A stretch of 5,535 bases of DNA, from NCBI GenBank assembly GCA_009835515.1, contig VXXH01000310.1, forward strand, positions 1-5,535, written 5' to 3'. The position numbers and the translations under genes were made by a program. The notes beneath the pieces were generated by a model, which saw only the letters and a program-made list of their open reading frames with translations, ran no database searches and had not been told where the DNA came from. Shown here in pieces: positions 1-5,535 of this stretch. The DNA is from Candidatus Poribacteria bacterium (GTDB taxonomy: Bacteria > Poribacteria > WGA-4E > WGA-3G). Each line of letters starts with the position of its first letter. The stretch's first letter is position 1.

Positions 1-50
1 GTCTCTGAAGTATCTAAAAGTGCCTATATCGGGTCTGTGGAGAGAAAAAA

Positions 51-79
51 TTGACAAAAAAGCGTGAACGCTTTACAAT
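51..79 (+). promoter_or_regulatory. Sigma70-type promoter of the isomerase operon
   Basis: A perfect -35 hexamer TTGACA (51-56) is separated by exactly 17 bp from TACAAT (74-79), a five-of-six match to the -10 consensus. Transcription would start near 86, giving a leader of about 22 nt that contains the ribosome binding site of the isomerase gene. The TTG inside the -35 box is also in frame with the isomerase and could be mistaken for its start codon. The promoter reading is preferred because hexamers and spacing are near-ideal. Seen directly in sequence; activity is inferred. Confidence 0.75.
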
Positions 80-91
80 ACATGAAAAAAC

Positions 92-101
92 AGAGGTAGG
101 A
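92..101 (+). promoter_or_regulatory. Ribosome binding site deciding the isomerase start
   Basis: AGAGGTAGGA lies just upstream of ATG 108, with AGG ending 7 nt before the start codon. Together with the promoter at 51-79, it supports initiation at 108 rather than at the in-frame TTG at 51. Confidence 0.6.
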
Positions 102-107
102 CAGAGA

Positions 108-917
108 ATGAAAATTGCAATATGCAACGAGATGTTTGAAGATTGGAAAATCGAGGATGTTTTCACTTATGCTGCTGAACTCGGATACGAGGCGGTTGAG
201 ATTGCCCCGTTTACCTTAGCAGATTCAGTGTTAGACATCAGCCAGACGGAGCGGGCGCGTATCCGTAAGGCGGCGGCAGATGCGAAGATAGAGATTGCGG
301 GACTACACTGGCTGCTCGTCTCGCCGCCGGGGTTGTACGTTAATCATCCAGATGCCGAGATTCGCGAGGAGACACGTGATTATTTTCTGGCACTGGTAAA
401 TCTATGCGCGGATTTAGGCGGAGAGGTGATGGTCATCGGTTCACCGCAACAACGGAACGTGATGGACCCACTTAGTTTCGATGAGGCGTGGGAGTACGCA
501 CGGGCAACTTTTTCAGAAAGTGCAGCACTGGCAGGTGAAAGAGGCGTTATGCTGTGTATGGAACCGTTGTCCAGCGATCAGACAAACTTCATCACGCACC
601 CTGATACAGCCGTTGAGATGGTGAAGGCTGTCAACCACCCGAATTTCGAGATGATTCTGGATGTGTGTAGTACAGCGAAAGAGGGGATAGATATGCCGAC
701 GCAGATCCGTAAACACGCGCCGCACGTCGCACATTTTCATTCCAATGACGACAACGGCTACCTCCCCGGTTCTGGCGGTGTGGACTATCCACCGATTATT
801 GAGGCATTGAAAGAGATTGATTATAAGGGGTATGTCTCAACAGAGGTCTTCGATTTCAAACCGGATCCGCAGACGATTGCGAAACAGAGCATCGAATTTG
901 TGAAGTCGCTATTGTAG
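108..917 (+). CDS. Sugar phosphate isomerase/epimerase family protein (TIM barrel)
   Basis: This 269-residue cytoplasmic protein belongs to the xylose-isomerase-like / AP-endonuclease-2 TIM-barrel superfamily, which includes ketose 3-epimerases and hydroxypyruvate isomerase-like enzymes. It begins with the typical first strand MKIAICNEMF and has 'LGYEAVEIAP' after the first helix. Four residues fit the family's divalent metal site: E152 (CMEPL), D185 (MILDV), H211 (HFHSND) and E246 (STEVF); E152 and E246 are the usual catalytic pair. The 'PGSGGVDY' loop at 220-227 is also typical. The His that follows the metal Asp in tagatose/psicose 3-epimerases is absent here (LDVCSTAKEG), so substrate specificity should not be copied from those enzymes. 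No signal peptide is visible. An in-frame TTG at 51 would add 19 residues, but it lies in the -35 box, so ATG 108 is chosen. It is first in a two-gene operon. Family is confident; substrate is unknown. Confidence 0.9.
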   Translation: MKIAICNEMFEDWKIEDVFTYAAELGYEAVEIAPFTLADSVLDISQTERARIRKAAADAKIEIAGLHWLLVSPPGLYVNHPDAEIREETRDYFLALVNLCADLGGEVMVIGSPQQRNVMDPLSFDEAWEYARATFSESAALAGERGVMLCMEPLSSDQTNFITHPDTAVEMVKAVNHPNFEMILDVCSTAKEGIDMPTQIRKHAPHVAHFHSNDDNGYLPGSGGVDYPPIIEALKEIDYKGYVSTEVFDFKPDPQTIAKQSIEFVKSLL

Positions 918-920
918 GAG
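916..920 (+). promoter_or_regulatory. Shine-Dalgarno overlapping the upstream stop codon
   Basis: AGGAG shares its first two bases with the TAG stop (915-917) of the isomerase and sits 6 nt before ATG 927. The TTG at 924 would leave only 3 nt, so ATG 927 is the better start. The overlap suggests translational coupling of the two genes. Confidence 0.7.
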
Positions 921-926
921 AAATTG

Positions 927-2504
927 ATGGACAGTATTATCCACGAATGCTACACCGAGTATACGACGCTTAGAAACGAGATGGGACGTTGGCTGAAACA
1001 GAGTATGCTACTGGATCCACCGGGTCCGAACGATGGTGGCGAGGATGAAGCGAACTATGCGCTCGCGTGGTTTCCACACTATCTCATCACAGGTGATGCG
1101 AGTGTCCTACAGCATTTCGATATGCTGAAGGCAGCCCTGCTCGGTTGGGTGAAGCGCGATTGTCTTCACGGCTACGAACCGAAGGCGGAGGCACATCACG
1201 GACCGGAACCGTTTCTGCTTTTCTTGCCTCGTTATATTGGGTTGATGCCTGAAGACACGGAAGCCGTCAACTTGTTGACAGATGCCGCAGAACATATCGG
1301 CAATTGGGTGCCAGAGATTCCACCGTGGTATGATTATGACCGAGATACGTTTATCGGTTACAACATCGGTAGCCGTGATGTGACGAACGACGAAAAGAAC
1401 GCTTATGAGATGGCGGAGCATTTCCGATTTATCCACATCGCGCTTGCGGCGTATCGTGTGACAGATGAAGAACGCTATTTAACATGGTCGCTGCGGTATG
1501 GCAGAAAGCGTGCGGAACGGCTGATTGCGGCACCTGATCCGATGCCGTTGATCTGGACGCTTGATGGTGAGGGGCTTGATGAAACCGCGGTTAACGCGAA
1601 GAATTTACAGGGGCTTGTGGCAAGTACGCATCATATTCCAGGGGATCCGCTTGCTGGTATTGAAGTGCTATTGGCCTCTGGTGCTATCTATGCGTTGGGC
1701 GATCTCTACCTGTTGTCTGGAGAAGAGATATTTAAAACGGCGGCAAAGCGGATTGTAGAACGGCTTGTGACATCGTTGCGTGATCCTTACAACGATCCGG
1801 CGGCGGCTGCGTTGAGTTACTACCGTTGGACATTTGAAGACACCGATTTTGATGCGGCGATCCGTGCGGCGTTAGCGGATTTGCCTGACGGACCGCCAGA
1901 ACTCTTAGCGTTGGTTTTTCCACAAGAGACGCGTCGCCGGGAACCGGGTGTCGGGAAACGATCGGATATGGCATATTGGGGAGAATGGTCAGATGATGGT
2001 TCTGTGAGACCGATTCAGGAACCGTCAACGGCTACTTTGACGCTGGCGTATCAGGTGACAGGTGAGGCTGGCTACGCGATGCGTGCACTCCGAAGTGCTG
2101 CGAGGCGTTTGGGTATGGCGCGGCGGGTGTTGCGCGGTGGACGGGAACATGCGGATATGGGAGGCGCGGTCTGTTCGGTCGCAGCAGGACACGGACGGAA
2201 TTGGGGACAAGGTGCTGTCACTGCGTGCTATGGTCCTTTGCTTCTGGGGACGCGTGAGGTACAGAGTGAAGTCACACAACTTTTGGAGATTAAACAAAAC
2301 AACGGAAACAATCATCCACCGCCGAGGCTTCTCTCTCTCGTGCGCCCCATTTTAGGAAGCAAGGAAGGGGATGCGGAAGTCGTATTCTATAATGGTGGTG
2401 ACGCGTCGCTTGCATTTTCGTGGCGGTTCCGAAGCACCAGCGAAATATCAACGTGGCATGAGGAAACGCTTACGGCGCATCAAACTGAAAAAAGAATATT
2501 GTAA
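927..2504 (+). CDS. Uncharacterised helical-barrel protein, six-hairpin glycosidase-like
   Basis: This 525-residue protein has no signal peptide and is probably cytoplasmic. I do not recognise a named family. It shows repeated helical-hairpin units of the kind found in (alpha/alpha)6 barrels: 'LITGDASVLQHFDMLKAALLGWVK' type segments near 53-76, 'VTDEERYLTWSLRYGRKRAERLI' near 178-200, a unit near 262-284, and 'VTGEAGYAMRALRSAARRLGMARRVL' near 377-402. This pattern of a small loop, Y/F-L and a long helix is common in glycoside hydrolases, unsaturated glucuronyl hydrolases, epimerases and heparinase-like lyases. Aromatic and acidic stretches at 133-145 (PPWYDYDRDTFIGY) and the His/Gly-rich segment at 408-440 (HADMGGAVCSVAAGHGRNWGQGA) could line an active cleft. 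Residues from about 450 on look like a short beta-rich tail. It follows the isomerase by 9 bp with coupled translation, so a shared sugar-processing role is inferred. Fold class is moderately supported; reaction is unknown. Confidence 0.8.
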   Translation: MDSIIHECYTEYTTLRNEMGRWLKQSMLLDPPGPNDGGEDEANYALAWFPHYLITGDASVLQHFDMLKAALLGWVKRDCLHGYEPKAEAHHGPEPFLLFLPRYIGLMPEDTEAVNLLTDAAEHIGNWVPEIPPWYDYDRDTFIGYNIGSRDVTNDEKNAYEMAEHFRFIHIALAAYRVTDEERYLTWSLRYGRKRAERLIAAPDPMPLIWTLDGEGLDETAVNAKNLQGLVASTHHIPGDPLAGIEVLLASGAIYALGDLYLLSGEEIFKTAAKRIVERLVTSLRDPYNDPAAAALSYYRWTFEDTDFDAAIRAALADLPDGPPELLALVFPQETRRREPGVGKRSDMAYWGEWSDDGSVRPIQEPSTATLTLAYQVTGEAGYAMRALRSAARRLGMARRVLRGGREHADMGGAVCSVAAGHGRNWGQGAVTACYGPLLLGTREVQSEVTQLLEIKQNNGNNHPPPRLLSLVRPILGSKEGDAEVVFYNGGDASLAFSWRFRSTSEISTWHEETLTAHQTEKRIL

Positions 2505-2510
2505 CTGCCC

Positions 2511-3317
2511 TTAATTTCCGAAATGCTGGGCAACGAGTACTAAGTCGAGAATGTTAACGACCCCGTCGTCATTCACATCAGCCTCTGGATCCGCTTCCCC
2601 AAATCGAGAAGCGACAAAGGTGAGATCCAAGATATTGACCATCCCATCTGCATTTATGTCATAAGGCACTTCGGGTGTGATAAGATTGAAACTGGTTAGT
2701 TCAAAGATGATATCCTGACTTGTTTCAAATTTAACAGGTCCGAGATCGGGTGCGAGCCACTGGTAAGAGGTAGAACGACTTGATCCGACTGCAGCGGTGG
2801 TTTTTGTGTCTATCCGAATTTTCAGGCAGTTCTCAAACGTGCCAGCCGGTGTAACCACGTCTTCTATAGCACTAACTTTATTAGTACTGGAGACTGTAAC
2901 GGAGCCCACCAGATATACTTCCGTTTCTCCGACGGTCTCCCACACTTCTCCAATTTGAAGTGTTGGTGGAAAAAAGACAGCAGGTGGTGAAAATTCCAGA
3001 CGCGATACACCGAACACATCACCGAGTTCAGCGACAACTTTATGGAGTTTCATCCCTTCCGCATCGACCTCAATAAGGAATGTGTTTGTATTAATCGCGC
3101 TTGTCCCTAACACCTCTGTTATAATTTTAAGGGCGCGAAACTGTTCGCCACTGAAATCTTCTTCGGGTATCTCAAGCGTGTAAGTGATACGTTCAGCACC
3201 ATCTGTGCTTTCCAAGACCCAAGTATTCCCAATATCTGCGGGATAGTAGTTCTGTGCAGATGTTGTGCTAACGAGCGCCCAGAGTATCGCCGTGAGCAAT
3301 ACGGTATTTATAGTCAC
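2511..3317 (-). CDS. Secreted protein with C-terminal type I dockerin pair
   Basis: This 268-residue exported protein starts at GTG 3317, 5 nt after a strong AAAGGAGG. A signal peptide spans about 1-21 (hydrophobic VLLTAILWALV, cleavage likely after TSA), so the mature protein begins QNYYPA. Residues 22-214 form a beta-rich domain with the landmarks 'GNTWVLESTDG', 'VTPAGTFENCLKI' (single Cys164) and 'WLAPDLGPVKFE'; similar YYP-GNxW…PAGTFENC…W.AP..G.VK patterns occur in many uncharacterised secreted bacterial proteins. Residues 220-268 hold two perfect dockerin-type calcium loops. The domain is clearly paralogous to the N-terminus of the upstream 596-residue protein, and the mature N-terminal motif is the same in both. 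A terminator separates the two genes, and no convincing own promoter was seen. The function of the beta domain is unknown; a structural, adhesive or cell-surface role is inferred. Confidence 0.88.
   Translation of the reverse strand: MTINTVLLTAILWALVSTTSAQNYYPADIGNTWVLESTDGAERITYTLEIPEEDFSGEQFRALKIITEVLGTSAINTNTFLIEVDAEGMKLHKVVAELGDVFGVSRLEFSPPAVFFPPTLQIGEVWETVGETEVYLVGSVTVSSTNKVSAIEDVVTPAGTFENCLKIRIDTKTTAAVGSSRSTSYQWLAPDLGPVKFETSQDIIFELTSFNLITPEVPYDINADGMVNILDLTFVASRFGEADPEADVNDDGVVNILDLVLVAQHFGN
2514..2666 (-). repeat. Two dockerin calcium-binding repeats (within the dockerin CDS)
   Basis: Unit 1 is D220-I-N-A-D-G-M-V-N-I-L-D231 and unit 2 is D247-V-N-D-D-G-V-V-N-I-L-D258. Both carry the D-x-N-x-D-G-x-x-N-x-x-D calcium-coordinating pattern of type I dockerins, followed by an amphipathic helix (LTFVASRFG / LVLVAQHFG). 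In cellulosome systems such pairs bind cohesins; no cohesin is encoded in this window. Confidence 0.88.
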
Positions 3318-3322
3318 TGGAT

Positions 3323-3330
3323 CCTCCTTT
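3323..3330 (-). promoter_or_regulatory. Strong ribosome binding site for the GTG-started dockerin gene
   Basis: On the minus strand AAAGGAGG ends 5 nt before GTG 3317. It fixes this unusual start codon, since the next codons (ACT ATA AAT …) run straight into a hydrophobic signal peptide. Confidence 0.8.
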
Positions 3331-3372
3331 TCTTATGTGAGGCGCGGTCGCGACGTACGCCTGACGTGTGGT

Positions 3373-3406
3373 AAAAAAACGCCTTGATGGTGACATCAAG
3401 GCGTTT
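3373..3406 (-). terminator. Intrinsic terminator after the 596-residue secreted protein gene
   Basis: The 13-bp perfect inverted repeat AAACGCCTTGATG (3377-3389) / CATCAAGGCGTTT (3394-3406) encloses a 4-nt loop. Read on the minus strand the stem is followed by seven T residues (3373-3379, partly shared with the stem base). It lies 28 bp past the stop codon at 3435-3437, so it should end transcription of that gene before the dockerin gene. On the plus strand only three T residues follow, so it is essentially one-directional. Confidence 0.88.
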
Positions 3407-3434
3407 AATTGAATCGTGTTGATAGTTGTGTCTC

Positions 3435-5225
3435 CTACTTGAGGATAACCATCCGTCGGGTTGCAGCAAAATCTGTGGTCTGGAGCGTATAGAAGTAGAT
3501 ACCACTTGCGACGCGTTCGCCAGCTGCGTTCTTACCGTCCCAATAGGCTGCAGTGGATGGTGTCATGTAGGAACCCGTCGGCTTCAGCCCTAAATCCAGC
3601 GTGCGAATTAGGTGCCCTGCGACATTGTGAATATAGATTGATACTTCAGCCGATTTGCTTAACTGATACGGAATCCACGTTTCAGGGTTGAACGGGTTCG
3701 GGTAGTTCTGCGCCAGAATGGTATCCTGCGGTTGCACGTCGCCGACAGTCAATTGCAGACTGAGGAAGGCGTTGCGGATGTCATCGGTTGAAACGGTGCG
3801 TTGGAAGGGCCCGGAGACGATATGCCCGCGTTCGTCATAAAGGACGATTTCGAGTTTATCGCCAGCTTCAACAACACTCTTGCGGTTGAGATCTGCCCAG
3901 ACAGCAGAAGAACGTTTCGCCTCACTTGTGAGAGTCTCCGTAGCGATGGTACCGGTACGGAGGTTTTTTGCGACGAGGACGTACCCTGTGTCTGTTTCCA
4001 TATCGCGGATGTCACTGGTGACGACGAACGCCCACGTGTTTTTAGCAGTAGAAAGTACAGGGGCAGCGGGGGCATCATCAGCGGCTTCAGGCTGGTTATC
4101 CCAGGCTTTACCGGTGAACTTTACCATACCGCCAGTGGGTGTATTGACAATATACCCCATGCCACCGTCAATGCCAAAGCCCTCGTCTTCATCAAGGGAG
4201 GTATAGGCACTAAACTGCTGAGTTGCGACATCCAATCGGATAACGAGGGTTGCCTCCAACATTGCTGCCAATGATTTTGCGGTATAAGGCTTTTCCGGCA
4301 TCAATGGAATAGAAATCATGTTTAAACCGGGTTCAAGCGTCACATCGAACCCGTATGCTTTTGGCATCACTGGTTCTTCAACCATTGGTTCTGTGGGTTC
4401 TTCAACCTCAGTGACCTCTTCGACAGTTTCCTCGGTAGTTTCCTCGGTTACCTCTTCAGTGATTTCCTCGGTAGTCTCCTCAGTTACTTCTTCGGCAGTT
4501 TCCTCGGTAGTCTCCTCAGTCGGTGGCATCTCCTCAGCAGCTGGCATCTCTTCAGCAGCCGGTTCAACTAAGTTGTAACTTGCCAAGTCAAAAACAATAC
4601 CCCTTGTATCATCGAAGAATTTAACGGGGCCCACATCGGGTGCGAGCCATAGGATTTCACGCTCACGTACAATTGTAATTGCCGTGACGGCTTTTCGATT
4701 AGTCTCCACCTTAACACAATCTTTGAATACGCCGATGGGAGTTTCGACGTCCTCGATTGCAGCTACTTCTACAGTGCTGGTAATGGTCGCTGCACCCACG
4801 AGTTGCAGTTCTGCTTCCGTCACAATCTCCCACGTCTGTCCGAGTGGGAACGCGGCGGGGTAATTAGTAACCGGTGGATCATAAGTCTCCTCGATGGTGC
4901 CATATATCCCTCGGTCAAAGGCAACTTGATGTAGTAGAATCTCTCCATCTTCCGCAACAGTTACCCAGGACTTATCAAACTCAACTGCGTCTGTTCCGAC
5001 TGTCTCCTTGGCGACCTTCATGAGGATAAGTTCCTCACCGTCAACAGTTTCGGGTCCCTCAAAGGTATAAGTGCGTCGCTCCGCGCCGTCGGTACTCAAG
5101 AGAACCCACGAATTGCCGACCATTGCCGGATAATAATTTTGTGCTGTTGCTGTAAATGTGAAACCACAAACAATGCTCAATACCAAAAATGGTTTCAGCC
5201 ATGACATAAATTTGGTAACCTTCAT
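3435..5225 (-). CDS. Secreted multidomain protein with FlgD/type IX-like C-terminal sorting module
   Basis: This 596-residue exported protein starts at ATG 5225, 10 nt after AAGGAG. Layout: signal peptide about 1-28 (cleavage after ATA; the Cys at 20 is not in a good lipobox); a beta-rich domain at 29-222 paralogous to the dockerin protein (GNSWVLLSTDGAER, TPIGVFKDCVKV, WLAPDVGPVKFF); an acidic low-complexity linker at 223-287 rich in Glu and Thr; a module at 289-376 with 'LEPGLNMISIPLMP' and 'GGMGYIV', resembling the 'GxNxISIPL' domains of Poribacteria-like surface proteins; a beta-sandwich-like region at about 390-495; and a C-terminal module at 503-596 (ILAQNYPNPFNPETWIPYQL, VSIYIHNVAGHLIRTLDLG, YWDGKNAAGERVASGIYFYTL, ATRRMVILK). 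The last matches the FlgD-Ig-like / type IX secretion sorting-domain style. It is probably cell-surface attached or secreted. It follows a small membrane-protein gene by 30 bp and is closed by a terminator. The biochemical role is unknown. Confidence 0.92.
   Translation of the reverse strand: MKVTKFMSWLKPFLVLSIVCGFTFTATAQNYYPAMVGNSWVLLSTDGAERRTYTFEGPETVDGEELILMKVAKETVGTDAVEFDKSWVTVAEDGEILLHQVAFDRGIYGTIEETYDPPVTNYPAAFPLGQTWEIVTEAELQLVGAATITSTVEVAAIEDVETPIGVFKDCVKVETNRKAVTAITIVREREILWLAPDVGPVKFFDDTRGIVFDLASYNLVEPAAEEMPAAEEMPPTEETTEETAEEVTEETTEEITEEVTEETTEETVEEVTEVEEPTEPMVEEPVMPKAYGFDVTLEPGLNMISIPLMPEKPYTAKSLAAMLEATLVIRLDVATQQFSAYTSLDEDEGFGIDGGMGYIVNTPTGGMVKFTGKAWDNQPEAADDAPAAPVLSTAKNTWAFVVTSDIRDMETDTGYVLVAKNLRTGTIATETLTSEAKRSSAVWADLNRKSVVEAGDKLEIVLYDERGHIVSGPFQRTVSTDDIRNAFLSLQLTVGDVQPQDTILAQNYPNPFNPETWIPYQLSKSAEVSIYIHNVAGHLIRTLDLGLKPTGSYMTPSTAAYWDGKNAAGERVASGIYFYTLQTTDFAATRRMVILK
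4413..4520 (-). repeat. Nine-unit 12-bp tandem repeat encoding an E/T-rich linker
   Basis: Residues 236-271 of the 596-residue protein are nine consecutive tetrapeptides of the form [T/A/V]-E-E-[T/V/I], for example TEET, AEEV and TEEI, encoded by degenerate 12-bp units (plus-strand view GTTTCCTCGGTA and variants). Flanking AAEEMP repeats and a Glu/Pro-rich tail extend the linker to residues 223-287. It joins the N-terminal beta domain to the distal modules. The in-frame 12-bp period makes copy-number change without frameshift likely. Confidence 0.9.
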
Positions 5226-5235
5226 AATTTAAGAA

Positions 5236-5241
5236 CTCCTT
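5236..5241 (-). promoter_or_regulatory. Ribosome binding site of the 596-residue protein gene
   Basis: AAGGAG on the minus strand ends 10 nt before ATG 5225, within the 30-bp gap to the upstream small gene. Spacing is a little long but usable. Confidence 0.55.
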
Positions 5242-5255
5242 TTTGAAAACATAAA

Positions 5256-5459
5256 TTATCCCAGTAGGACATCCACTGGAACTGATGCAAGTACTAACGA
5301 TAGACTGTGGCGCGGTAACGCGGTGTCAGAAGGTTCAAGGTGTCCTTCCGGCGGGATATCTTCCTGTTCTGAGGTGTATCGATATCCGAACCACATTCCG
5401 ATCGCCATAACCAGGATAGCAGCGATAATTACAACTAATACCACCTTCCAGCTTACCAT
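5256..5459 (-). CDS. Small single-span membrane protein, unknown function
   Basis: This 67-residue protein has one strongly hydrophobic helix at about residues 4-25 (WKVVLVVIIAAILVMAIGMWFGY), then a hydrophilic, acidic tail (TSEQEDIPPEGHLEPSD) and a mildly hydrophobic end (SLSLVLASVPVDVLLG). I recognise no family. It could be a membrane-anchored small protein or an uncleaved signal-anchor peptide. No good Shine-Dalgarno precedes ATG 5459, which lowers confidence. It reads in the same direction as the 596-residue secreted protein gene and ends 30 bp before it, so the two probably form a transcript. Neither alternative frame extends the tail, so a simple frameshifted longer gene is not supported. 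Confidence 0.55.
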   Translation of the reverse strand: MVSWKVVLVVIIAAILVMAIGMWFGYRYTSEQEDIPPEGHLEPSDTALPRHSLSLVLASVPVDVLLG

Positions 5460-5489
5460 ATCGATTTTACCCAGATCCTGAGTGTTCGT

Positions 5490-5535
5490 GTATAGATTTT
5501 ATTTTATTTATCCGTAGAAATTGTAACACTTCAAT
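5490..5535 (-). promoter_or_regulatory. AT-rich candidate promoter region for the leftward unit
   Basis: The minus strand here contains TTGAAG (5529-5534) and overlapping TAAAAT boxes (5501-5506 and 5496-5501), the latter being five-of-six matches to a -10 element. No pair has both a good -35 and a 16-18 bp spacing, so this is only a likely location of the promoter for the small membrane protein and the secreted protein. The window ends here. Confidence 0.3.

Noticed and set aside
1..67. Short open stretches that could be the C-terminal end of an upstream gene (ending TGA at 52-54 or TGA at 65-67).
   Set aside because: Two frames are open over only 17 and 21 codons with no recognisable motif, so neither can be supported as a gene end.
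1107..1436. A 109-codon minus-strand frame opposite the helical-barrel gene.
   Set aside because: Shadow of the real plus-strand gene, with unnatural composition and no start signal.
3314..3505. A 63-codon minus-strand frame spanning the terminator and the end of the 596-residue gene.
   Set aside because: It runs through a strong intrinsic terminator and overlaps a well-supported gene in another frame; Arg/Ser-rich composition typical of spurious frames.
4144..4149. A TTGACA hexamer on the plus strand within the secreted protein gene.
   Set aside because: There is no well-spaced downstream gene on that strand for it to serve; chance match within coding sequence.
3801..4274. A 157-codon plus-strand frame opposite the secreted protein gene.
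   Set aside because: It lies wholly within the distal modules of the 596-residue protein, whose domain content is clear; no start signal or recognisable domain.
4318..4578. A plus-strand Ser/Val-rich reading frame opposite the Glu/Thr linker.
   Set aside because: Its SSVVSSV periodicity is just the complement of the EET tandem repeat in the real minus-strand gene; it has no ribosome binding site.

Overview
The window looks like chromosomal DNA of a free-living or symbiotic environmental bacterium, most likely of the Candidatus Poribacteria type. This is inference from sequence style. The large secreted protein ends in an 'NYPNPFNPETWIPYQL … YWDGKNAAGERVASGIYFY … ATRRMVILK' module, and its neighbour ends in a 'DINADGMVNILDL / DVNDDGVVNILDL' dockerin pair. 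Both are phrasings I associate with Poribacteria, though related sorting domains occur in Bacteroidetes and other FCB-type phyla. No mobile element, CRISPR array, tRNA or rRNA was seen.

Left half (about 1-2504, + strand): a two-gene cytoplasmic unit. A near-consensus sigma70-type promoter (TTGACA, 17 bp, TACAAT) drives a 269-residue TIM-barrel sugar isomerase/epimerase with an intact metal-binding set. The Shine-Dalgarno of the second gene overlaps the stop codon of the first. That second gene encodes a 525-residue helical-repeat protein of the six-hairpin glycosidase-like kind, which I cannot assign to a named family. Together they suggest intracellular processing of a sugar or sugar derivative; the substrate is unknown.

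Right half (about 2511-5459, - strand): three genes read toward the left half, so the two units converge with only 6 bp between stop codons. In transcription order they are a 67-residue single-span membrane protein, a 596-residue secreted multidomain protein and a 268-residue secreted protein. The two secreted proteins are paralogues. Their mature N-terminal domains (about 195 residues, both starting QNYYPA) align almost end to end, but one continues through a Glu/Thr repeat linker into a FlgD/type-IX-like sorting module and the other ends in a type I dockerin pair. A strong intrinsic terminator lies between them, so the dockerin gene is either separately transcribed or expressed by read-through.

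The most notable content is this tandem pair of paralogues carrying different C-terminal attachment modules, and the uncharacterised isomerase/helical-barrel gene couple.
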